Assembly (NCBI GenBank): GCA_017590115.1
Contig: JAGGNK010008337.1
Location: 1 to 64,000, forward strand
DNA length: 64,000 bases
DNA from: Montifringilla adamsi
Lineage: Eukaryota > Chordata > Aves > Passeriformes > Passeridae
Direction of reading: 5' to 3'
How positions within the stretch are numbered: position 1 is the first letter of the stretch; the number at the start of each line of letters is the position of its first letter. Below, piece after piece: positions 22,779-36,869 of the stretch. A model generated the notes under the pieces. That model ran no database searches. It saw only the letters and a list, made by a program, of their open reading frames with translations, and had not been told where the DNA came from. Made by a program: the position numbers and the translations under genes.

Positions 22779-25700
22779 GAGGGAACTGTTTTATAAGATC
22801 CACAATCTTAAAGATACTCCAAGGAATCTGTTGACTGCTGGGCTTTTCACCCCTGTGCCCTGACCAAACAGCACTGACTGCAGATTTGAGAAGCTTTGTC
22901 TGTTAGCAGCCAGATGACAGATTTTGGAGAAATCTTGCATGACTGAAAAAAGAACAGGCATGGTCCCTGTCATCTATCTGTGTGTCTGACACAGTTTTAG
23001 TGGGGTTTCATGGGATTTACCTCTGCAGCCAGACGATGTGCAGAAATTACAGATTCACAGTACCTGTTGTCTGCTCCTTTTTCCTCAGCAGATCCTCTGT
23101 GTGACTCTGAGCATGTCCCCAAAAGGCCTTGCTGCCTGGTCCTGCACATGTGTGGGATGGAGGGAACAACATTCCTCCCTTTCCTCCCTCCACTTCTTTG
23201 CAAGGTTTTAGAGGCAAGGCAGGGAGACATGAATAGCCTTTGCACCACATACATGAATAAGGATACTTACTGAACTCATGGCAAGGACAAGCAGAAAGGT
23301 GAATCAGAGGTGTCTGCTGTGCCCTAGGATACAACAGCCCTATTTTTTCTTGGAGTTAGTTTAGGTATGTTCTCCTTTATGCCGTGTGGTGGCTCCAGCT
23401 GCAGCTTCCTCAGCGTAAGTATTTACTGCCTCACACCCAGCCTCGTTCAACAAGAGAGGAGGCACAATCCAGCCTGGCCTGAGCCATGAAATCCCTTCAT
23501 GCTGGAACACATGATCTAGGCTTTGTGGCTACAAACATACAGAGCCTTGGCTTGAGAAATGAGCAGGGGCCAGCAGCAAGACTGAGCTGACGGGTGAAAC
23601 TAAGAGCAAGGGAGAGAGAATGCTGGTGAGTTTGGAGGAGGGAGAATAAACTCAAATGTCTGCTGAAAGAATTCCAGCATCCATTACTGTCCAGAAGGCA
23701 GTCACAAAAAAGCAGAAGGGCAAGAACTACAGCCTTTTCTGTGGGATGCTTTGGCTTATTGTGGTTAGGAGGATCAAGGCTAGGTATCACATGCCTCCAC
23801 TGAAGGGAGATGCCCTGGAATAAAGCAAGGAACAGGAATTTCTAGGCTAAGGGAAAGGCTGTCCATGTTGAAACTGAGCACAGGAAAGAGAATTTGGCTG
23901 CGGAGTCTGACTGCAGGACTTCTAGCTACATGAGAGACTCCAGGTCTATTATTTCTCTAATTTCCTTATGCCCCCAAGGAACCTTTGCTGGAAATTTGCT
24001 TCCATTTATGGGAGGACTGCAAGAATGAGGGCCAGACTGTGACTGAGCATCTGGCAATCAGAAATAGGGTTCAAAGGAGAGGAAACTGCTCAAGCAGGAT
24101 CTGACAGTGCTATTCTGCACTGAAAATTGACCCCCGCAAGTGACAAGCTGCTACTGCTGGTCATTCCACGTGGATATTTCTGCAAAGTGACAGTTCAGGA
24201 AACTCTCTGCAGCCTGGCTCCAGGTAAGCTGACCTTGCTCTCTGAAAATTGTCACCACCACAGACTCTTGTGGCTTAGCAAACTCCTAACTGGTATTTTG
24301 TGCAGTATCACCTGCTTCAGATTCTCTCCTCCATGACAAGGATGGATCTGGCTACCAACAACAACCACAAAATCACCACTGAACATCTTTGCTCAGAGGA
24401 GACATTTCTTCCTAACAAGTACTTTCATTTTTCTATGCTGTTTTTGGTCACTTGAAATATAATTGTTTATGATCACCATGAAAAACTTTACTAAAACAGG
24501 TTTCAAATCTTGCTTCTCTTGAGAAAGGCAAGATTTCTTTGGCTTTGGAGAAATCTGCAATCTTCTTAAGCTTTTAGAGAATCCTGACAGAAATTCCCTT
24601 AAAATAAAGATGTACAGGTAGGGAGCAGGTATGTACCTCTCACAAAGCACAGACAGTTCTCCACTAGAGCAAACAATCTACTTCAATTCCTGTGATCTCT
24701 ATCAATTTGGTTCCTGTTGCAAACAACTGGGACAGTTTACAGCATCAATTCTGTGAGAAAAGAGAAGCTGGTTTAATGTGTTTGTAATTTGGTCAGAAAA
24801 GAATCCAAAATAGCTGGGGTGGCTTGTCCGTGAGAGACAGGATTAATAAGCAAGCAGTGACCAACTACTCTGCCCCACATTTAGGCTTTCTACCTTATTA
24901 AATAATACAGACATTTTGATTGATCCAGAAATGCTGGTGAAACTGATTCAGGTAACGGAGAGCATGTGACTTTTTTTGGGTTTGGTTGGCATCATGACAC
25001 TGAGAAAGAAGTTGATCACAGTTTTCTGTGTAGAAAAACAGATGTTTAGCTTTCAGGTTTATCCCCACCTACAAGAGATAATTTTCCATAAATACTCTCT
25101 ACCATTAGGTATGTATAACAAAAATGTTCTTCATATGTGAGCCCAGTGCTAAAACAACAAAGTACAGTGACAAGCACTGTTACTCATTACTCCCAGCAGC
25201 ATTCCCTGCAAAGCACAGTTTATCTGACAGTGCTGGAAGACTTAAGGCTTGCTTCTGGGAGGGAAGGATGAGCATCAGGGCTGCTGTGCACATCTGGCTT
25301 GGGTTGGCTCCATCATCTCCCACAGCACACACTGCAAACCCCACAGAAGCGGCTGTTCTGCAGCACAGTAGCAGACCTGGAGTGTGCACTGGACTAGATC
25401 CTCAAGGGGTATAAATCAAAGGAACTGCACTGCAATCAGCCCATCTGCTGCTCTTTGTGTCACCTCTGCTGTGGGAATACCACGGAGCACAATCACCCTC
25501 CAAAGCTTTCTTAGAGACAGCCACAAACATGCCACATACCTCTGGCCCTTCCAGTAGCTACCCCCTGTGCTCTCAGGGATTCTTGTCCCTTCCCTCTGCC
25601 CTTTCTTCCCTCCCTTCTTCCCCCTAAAACTGGCATCACTCAGCATTTTGGCCAGGAGACTGATTCTCCAAACTGAAAACATCAAAGCATATCTCTGGTT

Positions 25701-28700
25701 AGATCTCATCCCAACCCTCTGAGTCTGTTGACTTGGAAAGTGAATAACTAATAAGGCAGCATGCCATTGTTTTCTGTTTATGATAATGGAAATAAATTGT
25801 TGGCTCCAACTCAGGCACTGATTGTTCCTTTGATATCACTGCCAGGAAGCAAAATAAAATGGATTTTTTAAAATCACCTTTCACAGAGTGCCACAGGCAT
25901 TTGAAAGATGAGCCTTTTTCCATGTCAAAGGCTCTACCAGAAGTGCCAAATACAGAAGAAAAAGTTCAAATCCTTCACTATTCAGAAAAAAAAGAAAAAC
26001 AAGAGCACAAGAGAGAGTGTGAGAACAGGATTGCCTGGGTAGCAGGATGGCCTGGGTGGGCTGGCAAGCCACAGATGTCCTGAGAGTGCTCATGAGGGAG
26101 CAGCAGAGCTGCCTCCATGGTGAGGAGCACTTCCTGAAGAATATAGAACATATCCTTTGCATTTTACCCCCCAATAAAAAAAGCACAGGTAGGCTGGATG
26201 AATTATTCTTGTCTGCCTGGCAGCTTTTAAATTAATAAGAGACTTTAGGAACCAAAAAGGCAGAGGAGTGCATTGCCCCAGAACTTGAACCACTCATAAA
26301 TCTTGCTCATATGTTTCCTTTGTGGTTTGGGGGTTTTCTTAAGCTATACGAAGCAGCAATTTCATTGCACCTCCAATCCTTCAGAGTGTTTTGATGCTTT
26401 CCCCATGGAATTTTAGGGGCAGGCTCTCAGGCATTTGAATTTTTCTCAGGGTGCCACCACTCCTACCTAACATGTCAGGCATTGGCACCACTGTGACACA
26501 CACGGGGAGGAGGTTCCTCCTCAGAGTTTGGAGCTGGATGCAGATCTTACACGAGCAGAGCATGGTGCTGTTTGGTTTTCATGACAAGCTGCAGTTTGAT
26601 TTGGCTCGGAGCGGAGGATGGAGTAGAGAGCCAGATTCAGATCTCAGGCCAAACGTGGATTTTGTGTTACAGCTACCAAACTTCATCATAGTTTGGCAAA
26701 GTTGTGCTCTCACTTGCTCACATTATGTGGAGAACACCTGTGATCTGCTGGAAAGGAGGTTGCTCGTGCTGTGAGAAGCTCCCACTAGGAAAGCCAGGCT
26801 ATGAGAGCCTGCTCTGGCTGGCCCCGGCTGCTGCAGGTGGACTGGGAGTGCAGAGTCACTGGGACATGCTCAGAGGAAAAACTGTGGTGTAAAGAGAAGC
26901 TGTCAGGAGCAGAGCGCAGCTTTGGGCCTTTCCTCGGTGCCATGATTCTCTGAACCTTTTCATTTCTAGCATGGGACTCAGATGCACAACAGCAGCAGCA
27001 CGACCTGAGAGCAGACCAGGAGAAATAAGAACTATATCACTTTCTACAAAAGTCTGCTTTTGAACTAATCCCCCACACTGCCTCCAGCCAGCGTTACTGG
27101 ATATCATTTTTCGAAGAGCATGCTAGAGGACCCTTTTTTCCAAAGCACAAACCAATACCACAAGTTAAATGGCAAAAGATCTGTGTGACAAACAGTGTGG
27201 CCTGCTAAATATTAAGGCTTTTTGACATGGATTTTAGGCCCATGCTTGGCTCAAAGTGCATCCTTATTCTGCAAAGCATTTAAGCAAATGATTACCTTCA
27301 AGGATGTAGCGCAGAATGGGGCAATTTAACTGGGACTTTATGAAGTCCTTATGACATAGGTGCTGTTCTGAACATAAAGGTTTGAAGGGCTCCCACCAAA
27401 GTACCCTGGAATAAAGTAAAGACTTGCGATTGGCTTCAGCAAATATTCAACCAGGTCCTTATTTTTATACTTATTACTGGCTTATAACAGGATATTTAGA
27501 AAGAAAAAAGAAGGAACTTTTTTCCTCCAGATAATACCATCTACTCTATTTCTGAAAATTAAGGGTGTGATTACTGACCCATAAGTACTTTATGATCACA
27601 CTTTGGTTTGAACTTTTATGAGTGTATGTAGGTTTACTAACTCTAGCACTGACCAGTAATTTATTTCCCAGGTGGGCTACGAAAGTCATATGGAAGAAGG
27701 AAAACAGTGTCTAAGGGCTTGCTGTGCAAAGGGGTGATTGTGCTAGCTGGATTTGTGCATGGATGTTTTTGGAAACAGTTTTCAGAGGAGAAACTAGGTT
27801 TTCTAATAAAATAAAACCTTTTCCTTTAACCCAGAAGCAGTGCTTCAAATTCTTACTTATTTCATTGAAAGATTGATGATTTCTATCTGCTGCTCTTTTG
27901 AGGACAGAAACTGGGTTCAAAGGCAGAAAGAAGCTATTCAGACCCCAAGAAGCTCTGAATGTCTTTGCAAATCTGTCACCCTTCTTTCCCCAGAAGACCA
28001 TGAACCTCAGGGGTTTTGCACAAACTTTCATGCACTGAACAGCGTGACCCAGAGTTGTGGTACCCCCAGGGCAGCACAAAAGTTTCAGGTGCCAAAAGAC
28101 AGACTCTCTGTGCTCAGTGACTGCCCCTTTGCTGGTGAGAAAAGCTGAGTCAATGATGCTCACCTGAGGCAGCTGCAGATGCTGTGGCACCCTGTAGGTT
28201 GACTCCTTAGTGCTGTTTGAATCCCAGAGCACCGTAGTTTGGCTGACCGTAGCTGGCACACCTGCAAATCACTTGCTGAACATTGATCTTCCTTGGCTGA
28301 AGAGACAGAAATTAAACATCAGATCTGAAAATGCAGTCAGCATCGATGTCCTGGCACACGGACTACTAGGGATATTTACAGGTCCCTGGAGACCAAGGAA
28401 GTATTACACTGTGCCATGCAAACCCAATATTAAATGAAATTTCTGCTTCTGCAGCTGATGTGGCCTCTACTCATTCCACCCAGCAAGTTCCTGGGAATAC
28501 TTCAATGCAAAGAAAAATCTACTTTGTTCTCTTAAAAAATCTCTCTTCGGCAATATCTATGAAACTTCAGGAAAGTGATTCCCAAGAAATCACCTCCTGG
28601 ACACAGCACAGTTCAGATTGCTGCGACACTCATGCTAAAGTTGTCTTGGTTTAACTTGAAAGCAGCACCTCCCTGAGGACTCCTCAATTCTGGAATGAGT

Positions 28701-29686
28701 GATGTGTTTCTGTGTTCTGTGAGAGCCTGGATTATTTTTAATCTTCTGGACATATTACGAAGATCAATTTATAGTCTCACAGAGACGGTAAGGACAAGAG
28801 TTTGAGGTCGGACAAAATTGGGGTTGGATGTTGTTGATTAGTGACTAGTATTATTTCTGATTTTTCAAGGCAACTTTGACTTCCTTGCATTGCTTCATTT
28901 CAGAAAAAAAAAGTGGTGGGAACTGGCTCAGATGCATGGACTACAATGCAGCCATGTTCTCTTAGCCCACCAGAGAGTTTGATCCATATATCACAAGCTG
29001 TGCAAGTCCTCACAGCTCTGGACAAGGTACTGTGCACTAAAAAAATATAGAAGATAATAACAGAAAAGCTTTCTTTTACTCTCTCTGCCACCATTTTATA
29101 TATACCATAATGAATTATGCCAATGACTTTGTTCCTAAATTACTTCAACATGGAAGAGCACCTTGCTTTGTAATTTTGAGACATACAGCATGATAGCATT
29201 TCCAATATTATGCAAGGCTTCAAATGAAAATAACAAGGACAGAGTTTGAGCAAAACTACAGTATGTGCTTCCCATAATATTCGGCAATGTATATTTTAAA
29301 ATTCTCTATTCATTCATGTTGCAGACCCAGCAGTTCAAACATGTACACGGAATACTGCACAGACATGCAGACTGAATCTGTATACGCTTCAGAAGTCATA
29401 AGAAACAGTGAGAGAATTTTTTCCAGTTCTACTTAAATCTCACTTGAACCTTAATTAGTAAATTCCAATTCCTGACACTTAGAGGGACCCCAGTACAATT
29501 GTTCCCTTAATTTTGGCAGATGAAAAGCAAGAATCATAGAGTTTTGTGTTATTTCCAGCTAAAAGAGCCAAATGGCATAGGTTTGCCCAAAGTTTCACAA
29601 ACACTTCTGCAAGAAAGCATGGCAGGGCACTTTTACAAAATGCTGGTAATGCCCAGGGTTCCACACTCCTGAATTTAAAGCTTTGC

Positions 29687-29689
<3 letters not shown>
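22776..29689. other. Non-coding stretch, no gene recognised
   Basis: About 7 kb of unique sequence. The longest open frame is 182 codons on the minus strand (27711-28259), with no recognisable domain. Good donor-like sites occur near 23415 (plus, GC|GTAAGTAT) and 24223 (plus, CCAG|GTAAGC), without convincing acceptors bounding an open exon. A pyrimidine-rich stretch lies at 25553-25626. No interspersed repeat is identified. Confidence 0.55.

Positions 29690-29730
<41 letters not shown>
29690..29730. repeat. Poly-T tract (41 T)
   Basis: This is the longest mononucleotide run in the window. The 8-mer AATTTAAA lies on both sides (29672-29679 and 29731-29738), but the arrangement is wrong for a retroposed poly(A) tail, since the tail would be at the 5' end of any minus-strand insert. 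It is probably a simple tract whose true length varies or is imprecisely assembled. Confidence 0.9.
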
Positions 29731-29736
<6 letters not shown>

Positions 29737-32700
29737 AACTACTACCTTGATTGTTTTCATATCTTTGTAAGCATGGCTAGGACTTTTTAGACTGGATCAC
29801 TTTCCAGGAATTACAACAAAGAATTTCAACTTCTGGAGCAGAGAAAGGGCTTTTCCTTTGGGAAATGTCATTCCTGGAAATGCCATTCACCAGTGCTTCT
29901 TCCTGGCAGGTCCTGAGGAATCAGCCACAGGAACGGCTGAGGTGAGGTGACCCTGTCCAGATGGCAGTTTCCTCAGTTGCCATTTCAAACCACATGGGTC
30001 CCCTTCAGTTCTTAGGGAGGCCTCAGTGACACAAAGAGACATTTAGAAGCATGGCACATCACCAGGTTACGTTTGAATTTCTGTGGGGATTTACTCTCAA
30101 GTTCTCCAGCTCCACCTTGCCTGTTTCTGTCCCTGTGGAGATGCCCAAAGTCTGGGGTGGTGGGACAAGGCTGCGCCCTGCTTGGCCTGTGAACCCAGGC
30201 ACTGTGAGCAGGAGGGGTGGCAGGGTCATTTCCAAAGCTTGCTGCTGATCTGAGCTATGAACCAGAATGGAAATGCTCATGGAGGTGCACCCTGAGTGGG
30301 AAGATCTGCTGCCATTATGCAACAGATGCTAAAGGCCTGAGAAACCTATATAAAAAGAATAAAAGTGACACTTTCAAAACCTGGGTCAGAAGCAGGAGCC
30401 AAACCAGGATTTGCTCACTTCCTCACCATTGTTTTAGCTAGACTACTGCTACTTCTTGAATTTAATCTTCAATCTTGAAAATTCATAGCCTTTCCTGGAC
30501 ATCTTTTATGCCATGGTTAACAGTCTGTAATGTTAAAGGTTTGACTATTAAAATAAACATCCCAGCTACAGACATCAATGAACTGGTGAAGTTCCTATTC
30601 CCTGAACATCTGCAAAGCTTTCATTTTCCCTCTCCAACAAAACCAAGATGACCTTCTCTTCCCCTTCCCCTGATACTTCTCTTCCTAAGGCCCATGGGGC
30701 TTTCTTGGCCCGTCCTAGCCTCAAATCAGAAGACAAGATGGATTTTCAATATGAGCTTTATGGTTAGCAGTACCCCCTTCCCACTAAAATACTGAGGATT
30801 TCTGTGGTAATTCTACTTCTAGCATTGTCAGAAGTATACAAAAGCCAGGCTTGTTACATGTGAACACAATTTAAAGGGATAAAAATCCAGAAGGGAGTTT
30901 TTTTCATAAAGGCAGAGTTTTACTGAGCTATGGTATGGTCCAGAATTGGACTCTCCTATAAACTTGTGTGTCTTCTCTTGTGGAGGTCAGTATGTTCTTC
31001 AGACACTGAAAACAACAGCTCTTACTCTCTTACCCCATCTCTAATAGCTCAAATATTGCCAGTGGCATTTCAATTCCCTCAATAACAGCTCTGACAAGAG
31101 CACTCAGAGGCTTTACTTCAGCTCAGCCCAGAGATCTTTCTTGAAATAATATTTTACACATTTCACAGACTGGGCATTTCGGTCATCTGTGTCTGCATCA
31201 AAGAAGTGCAGACCTCTGTTCATCTAACGAGAGTGAAAACCCCACTACCCCAAGCTGACATGTCACCTGAGAATCTTGCTGGTCTCTTTCAGAAGAATCA
31301 TTCTTTGCCCAGAGCGTCAGAAAAGTAATCATGGCTTAAGAGTCCAGAGATGATGGCTGGAGCCTAGCCAAAATTAGGCCCTGTAGTCCAGCTGGTCCTG
31401 GTTGGGTTCCCAGGGTGGACCCTGGACCTACTTCATGCACTTGCCATGTTTGCAGCAGCTGTGCTCGTGCACTGCCTGCATGGGGGTCCCTTTTCCTTGG
31501 CCTCATCTGGGGACAGCCCTGCTCCTGCTGCTCCTTGGCAGCAAGGCTCAGGCATACCCTTGAGAAAGGCTGTTTTGGATTCTGGCTGGAAAAGCAATCC
31601 TTTTTCCTTCAGTCCTGGCAGTGGTGTTGCTCTCCATTGCTCTGTGCTGCAGGGATGACAGCTCTGTAATTTTCTTATAAAGCAAACATGCCCCATTTTA
31701 CCCCTGACAGCAGGCAGTCCAGGGCCAGCAAATTACTGGCAAATGCCTCCTATATTCATCTCTTCAAGTGTTTTGGCTTTTCTTTACTTTTAATTTGCCT
31801 GGAGGCAGACATTTGAGATAACAGCTGTTATGGTGATATTATCAGTCAATCTGCATGTCAGAGAATGCCAGGAAAATGCCTGTGGAGAGGACCTCTTGGG
31901 TTTTTTGGTTTTAACTGCTCTGGGGCAAATCCACTCCTTTGTCAAAGCTCTGCTCAAAACATTAGAAGAGAACATAATGGGACTGGTTTCTACCATCTGA
32001 TGATGAAGAAATGCCTTTTTCTGCTGATAGAGCACAGGTTCCCTTCCTGCTCGTTGAGGATCTAGAGCAGTCCTTTGACAGACTATGCCACATTTTTTTC
32101 TTGCTGCTGAGCAGTGTCAGAGCAGATCTGCCACCAGCAACATCCCTATGATTCTCTGGTTATTTACTTGCTGCAGAATAACGGGGGAGACCCTAAGAAA
32201 CCCCTTTAAAAAGGGATCTCTACCCTCCTGTGGAAGACTGCATAGCTTTCTTAGGTCCAGTTATAGTGTTTGTTGGGGAGGAAAGTTTCTTTGCTTCCTG
32301 AGGTGGAAGGCTCAGTGTCAAGAACCATCAACAAATAGGTCTGGAATTCCCTCTGGACAAAGCTGAGCCATCTGCAAGAGGGACAAAAAGATTTATTGGT
32401 TCTTTAGAGAAGATGCCATGACACCACCAGGAAGGTGTTGTCTTGGGAATTATTGCTCTGCGCTTTTTTTTTTCTTTCCACAGAAATACAAGATGACAAC
32501 CCAATACTTTGTAGCTTTGGAAACAAACTGGGTTGTGCCCCTATTTGGTGCATTAATGACAATAAGCCAGTTTTTCCTGTTAGTTTGATGAAACCTGACA
32601 TGCTTTGCACTAGACAAACTTATTCATTATGCTTTGATTGAAAACAATTTGTATCTGAAGATCTTGAACCACTTTACTGACATCAAACCTGTGGAAAGAT

Positions 32701-32911
32701 AAATAGTTACACCTACGAAATGACCAGGATTCCAAAGGAGCAATGGAATACAGGCATTTTGTGTGTCTGCAGTCCCAAAGGAACAGAAAATAAACATTTT
32801 TGCTTGCATATTTAACTCCTTTCAAAATTTCTAATATCTCTTAATTATCTGGTAACAGCAGAGATTCCTCTTTCCATTTCCTTAACATTACAAAAAGCTG
32901 TTTTGCTGGAA
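29731..32911. other. Non-coding stretch
   Basis: Unique sequence with no recognisable gene. The interval 30600-30690 is pyrimidine-rich. Overlapping short frames at 31415-31696 sit in a slightly GC-richer patch and resemble no family. Confidence 0.55.
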
Positions 32912-33098
32912 ATTAGGAGCCCAGTTCTACTCTGCACCCCACATCTCCTGACCAACCATGGGCAAAATATTCAGACTAGTGTGGTCTGTTTCCTCGCTTG
33001 GAAAATGAGGAGATATCCTAAAAATAGGGTCAAGCATTCCAATATCACAGCAACAGAGCTCACACAGGCATCTGTGCAGTATAAGAAATGCATGTGAA
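32912..33098 (+). repeat. MIR-like SINE remnant
   Basis: The sense-strand motif order matches MIR. AGGAGCCCAGTTCTACTCTG is followed by CTGACCAACCATGGGCAAAA (compare 'tgaccttgggcaag'). Next come TCTGTTTCCTCGCTTGG and AAAATGAGGAGATA (compare 'cagtttcctcatctgtaaaatgagg ata'). Further downstream is AGTATAAGAAATGCATGTGA (compare 'gataatgcatgtaaag'). Spacing between the last two blocks is longer than in the consensus, implying an insertion or misaligned end. The core block is the most convincing MIR match in the window. Assignment is from memory of the consensus. Confidence 0.5.
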
Positions 33099-36000
33099 AG
33101 AGAAAGGTGACTTGGAAGGCAAGCCTTGAACAGAGATCACAAAGGTTCCATCCAAGCAAACTGTTACCAAGTAAATCTTGTGGTTTGTTTCCCAAAGGTA
33201 GCTTTCTCAGCTTTGAAACACCTGTTCCCAAGTATTGCCAGGTTATTAAAAGAACTTGGCATTTTTGTGGGCTTGGAAGATGCACCAAGTGGGTGTGTGA
33301 AATTTATTTTCACCCATGGCACTCAGGTGCAGCAGTTTGGAACAGTGTTAAATGACTGCACAGGAGAGCATACTTCATGCTCCAAAAATTTTCATGAGCT
33401 CAAAGACAGTATTAGCAGACTTTCTTTTTGGGTCTCCAGAGACATGAAGAACATGCTGCCTGCTCAAACATGGTGGGACCAAAACAGGTAATCTGTACAA
33501 CAGTAATTTACTAAGCAATGCTTTGCCCATGTGCTTTCATCACTGCTGGTGTGGTAACATAAAGGATTTGTTCAGCATAGGTGAGCTCCTCCTTCCAAAT
33601 GTCTCCAGGCTTTTGGGAAATTTCAGTTTCTGGAACTGAAGTCTCACAGCAAGTAAGCTTTGAGGGATGGGAATGCAATTGTAAATTTCCTATATCACTG
33701 TGGCAAGACAGTTGGGGCTAAATAAACTGGCTGAAAAATGGGTTTTCTTTGATTTCTAGGGAGGTTGACCCAACGAGAAAAAATTTTGCATTTCTTGTGA
33801 AAATCTGAGTAGAGGTTTTGTCCATGAGATTTGCATTATCACGCAGATGGACTGCCGAGAGGGGAGGGATATAATTTCCTGCTGTGCATCAAAGGCTGAC
33901 CATGGCTGAAAACAGAGGCTGGTCTTAAAGAACCAATATCTGACAAAGGCATCACACTCTTGGAGCTGAGCTGCCAGAAACAAAGGTGAGAAGAAATTCA
34001 AGGTTTCATTACTTTAAAGCTACTGGTCATTACTTATGGTTTCATTTGGACACTTTCTCTCAGATATTATAGTATCAAACACCCTCCAAGCAATCTTCCA
34101 CTAAGATGTGGTTTGCTGGATAACAGACAATGCCTTTCTCTGGACTCATCACCTGGAACTGAGAAAAAAGGAAAAATAGAAAAGACAAACAAGGCAATGA
34201 CAATTAAGATAAATAAGATAATTCAAGAAATAACTGGCTTGGCAGTCATGCATTTCCTTTAGCATTTTCTGTGTAATTCACTTCTGTGAGATACATACAG
34301 CCATGGAAGGTAAGAGGAAATGACCGCTGAAATAGAAATTTTCATAGAAAAGGTCTCTTTCATACTTTAGGAATTTTTTCAAATCAACATCTTTTGTTAG
34401 GCACAATGACAGACAAGTATCCCACACCCAGGGGTTGGAGTGGGAATTCAAACACCCGAGAAGGTTCTTGGACACATACAAGTAGTCTTTGTTTGTGGCA
34501 CCTGTGATCTTCTTCCTGAGGTTTTTGGGCTCTATGGAAAGAAAGAGGGGTCTTACAGAAGGGAATCTGGGAGTGACTCTAACTGCCTGGAGAGGAAAGA
34601 TCCCTTCTCCAGAAAATAATTCTGTGTTTCAAATGCAATCATCTTTAAACAAAATATGGAAAGAGTCTGAGGGAAAAAACCAAAACAAGGTGTCTCCTGC
34701 ACCTCCTTTCCCAGACAGCATCTCTCATCACCCATTATTACCTTCCCCTTTCAGCTCTAATAATTTCTTTCAACACAATGGCACCACTCATGATGGAGCT
34801 GGGGAAAAAACCCATCCTAGCTCAGCCCACAGCGTAGTACGAGCTGTGGGTTTGAAGCCCTGAGGCAAGGAAGCCGTGGATCCGGGGCTCCCAGGTCTCC
34901 CAGTTGGCTCACTGTGGGATAACTGCATGAAAAAAATCTGCCTGCCAGGAGGGCTGGCCGGCAGCCTTGCAGGGAAGCAAAGCCCTGTGTTGTAAGACAA
35001 ATGTGATGGGAATTCAGGTGTCTAAATTCCTGTACGAGAAGAGGAACTTCCCATTTCTCTCCTATCTGATCTATGTCATGCGCACATTGTTTGTAGGGAG
35101 GGAGCAGGAAAAGTACATTTTAAAGGATAAGTAGCTGGATGCTGCTCTTCTCCTGCTTGGAATTAGAATGAAGTGCCTTTTCTGCTCCAAACTGTGCTAA
35201 GAAACTTGGCAGATTTTAAATAAGCTATTTAGTTCCTCTTTTTGCCCTTTCAATAATTTATTTTCAAACTGGAGCATTTTTCTGCCTGATGTGTGTAGCT
35301 GCACTATTGTTCACAGACACAACTGCATACAGGACTACATGTAAAAGAAATAAACCTGTGAGGCTCTAGGAGGCTGGAAAGGAGACGTGTAGAAAATGGA
35401 TAGCACTAACTAAGACCTCTCACTATTAGGATGGTAGCCAGAGAAGATTTTGGCCAAGAGAAATAAAGGGCTTACCACTCAATTAAGTCATGGAGCCAGA
35501 CATGTTGCAGCCTTGTTCTGGGAACCTGAGTGAGGGCCTGGAAGACAAAAGGAGACTAGTGTTGCCCTAAAGAGATCACCATCCCTCCTTGGGTACATCA
35601 GAGCACTTTAGCATGAAACAACATCCCAAAGTCCAAGAGCATTCCTGTGGGCCAGGCTGACACCTCGGGTCCTTTGCTGCAAACAGTGCTTCAGATTTCT
35701 CTTTGCAGATGTGCTGGGTCCCATTCAGGTCCCTTTTCAAGCTTTGCACAGCTGTGGTGTGGTGGGTCTGCACTGCTCAGAGAGAGCTTCAAGAGCCTGC
35801 TGGGTTACCAGGTTACCCCTACAGGGGGACTCTGCTGGTCCTGGGAGCAGGGACAAGCAGCCTCTGGGTACTTTCTTTCCCTTGGAATTGAGCCTGATTG
35901 TCTTTTTTATCCACCAGAGGAATAATAAGGCTTCAGGAACAGCTTGGAGGGAAAAGGGGATGTATGTGGGGGTGGTTTACCAGCATGGGATGGGCCCTGC

Positions 36001-36869
36001 TGCCTTGGCCTGTGCTCCAAGGAGGTTGGCTGGCTGGCACAAGGACTGGGACGTTTCCCTGCTCTTCCTTCTGATGCAAGAAATTCACATAACCTGTAAG
36101 CACATGTCTTTCTTGCCAGAGACCATGTCATTCTCTCTTGCTCCATCCAAACCAGCCCATTATTTCTCAGTTCCTCCCTCTGAGGGCTTTGTCTGCAGCG
36201 AGTGGCCCACTGCTTCTTTCCGTGGAGCACTGCAGGCAGGAGGGCCGAGCAGGCCTTGGTGTTTACACACCAGGTGCAATGGCCTCGTGCTGCCTGCAGT
36301 TGTGTTCACATCACCGCAAGCCCAAGGACAGAGCGTGGGGACGAGCGGTACTTCTGAGCTCCTGCTGTTCATGCACACACGTCCAAACTGAGCTGAACTT
36401 GTCACAAGCTGCAAACGAGAGGCAAATCAGCCTGGCATGCAAGTCCTACTCTGCTCCCACTGGTCTGGCTGTTCATTCTGTGTGAGGCAGGAACGCCACT
36501 GGAGACTGGCAGTGCTTTGGAACAAAATCCACCATCCAGCAAAAAACCTGGATGCACGAGACTTATGAACAGTCACTTGCAAAGATCCACTCGCACCAGT
36601 GGGAGGGTCATTGCTTGGAATGGATCTGCAAGGCTGATCCTCCAAGATACTACCAAGTGACTTCATATTGACCTCAATAGTAAGCACACTCAAATATTTG
36701 AACACTGGGAGGGACAATGTGGCATTTTAAACAACTGCTTTTCTCCGAAAGCATTTGATCTGTGAGGGGTAAAATCAGTACTTAATTGGAACATATGTCT
36801 GAAGCAGGCATGATAAAGAAACTATGCAATGCATATATTTTAATATGAAATAAATCAATATGATAATTT
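33099..36869. other. Non-coding stretch including the longest open frame
   Basis: No gene recognised. The longest frame in the window, 226 codons on the plus strand (35711-36391), lies in a GC-richer patch where stops are rarer. Its translation is not recognisable and several overlapping frames on both strands are also open there, which argues for composition rather than coding. The rest is unique AT-rich sequence. Confidence 0.5.

Noticed and set aside
27711..28259. 182-codon minus-strand frame
   Set aside because: Length is at chance level, the translation matches nothing I recognise and an opposite-strand frame overlaps.
29672..29738. AATTTAAA on both sides of the T41 run as a target-site duplication
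   Set aside because: The tail would be at the wrong end of the insert, the enclosed unique sequence is only about 10 bases, and AT-rich 8-mers recur by chance.
36668..36690. Another copy of the ancient self-complementary repeat (GACCTCAATAG)
   Set aside because: The match is too short and lacks either outer arm.
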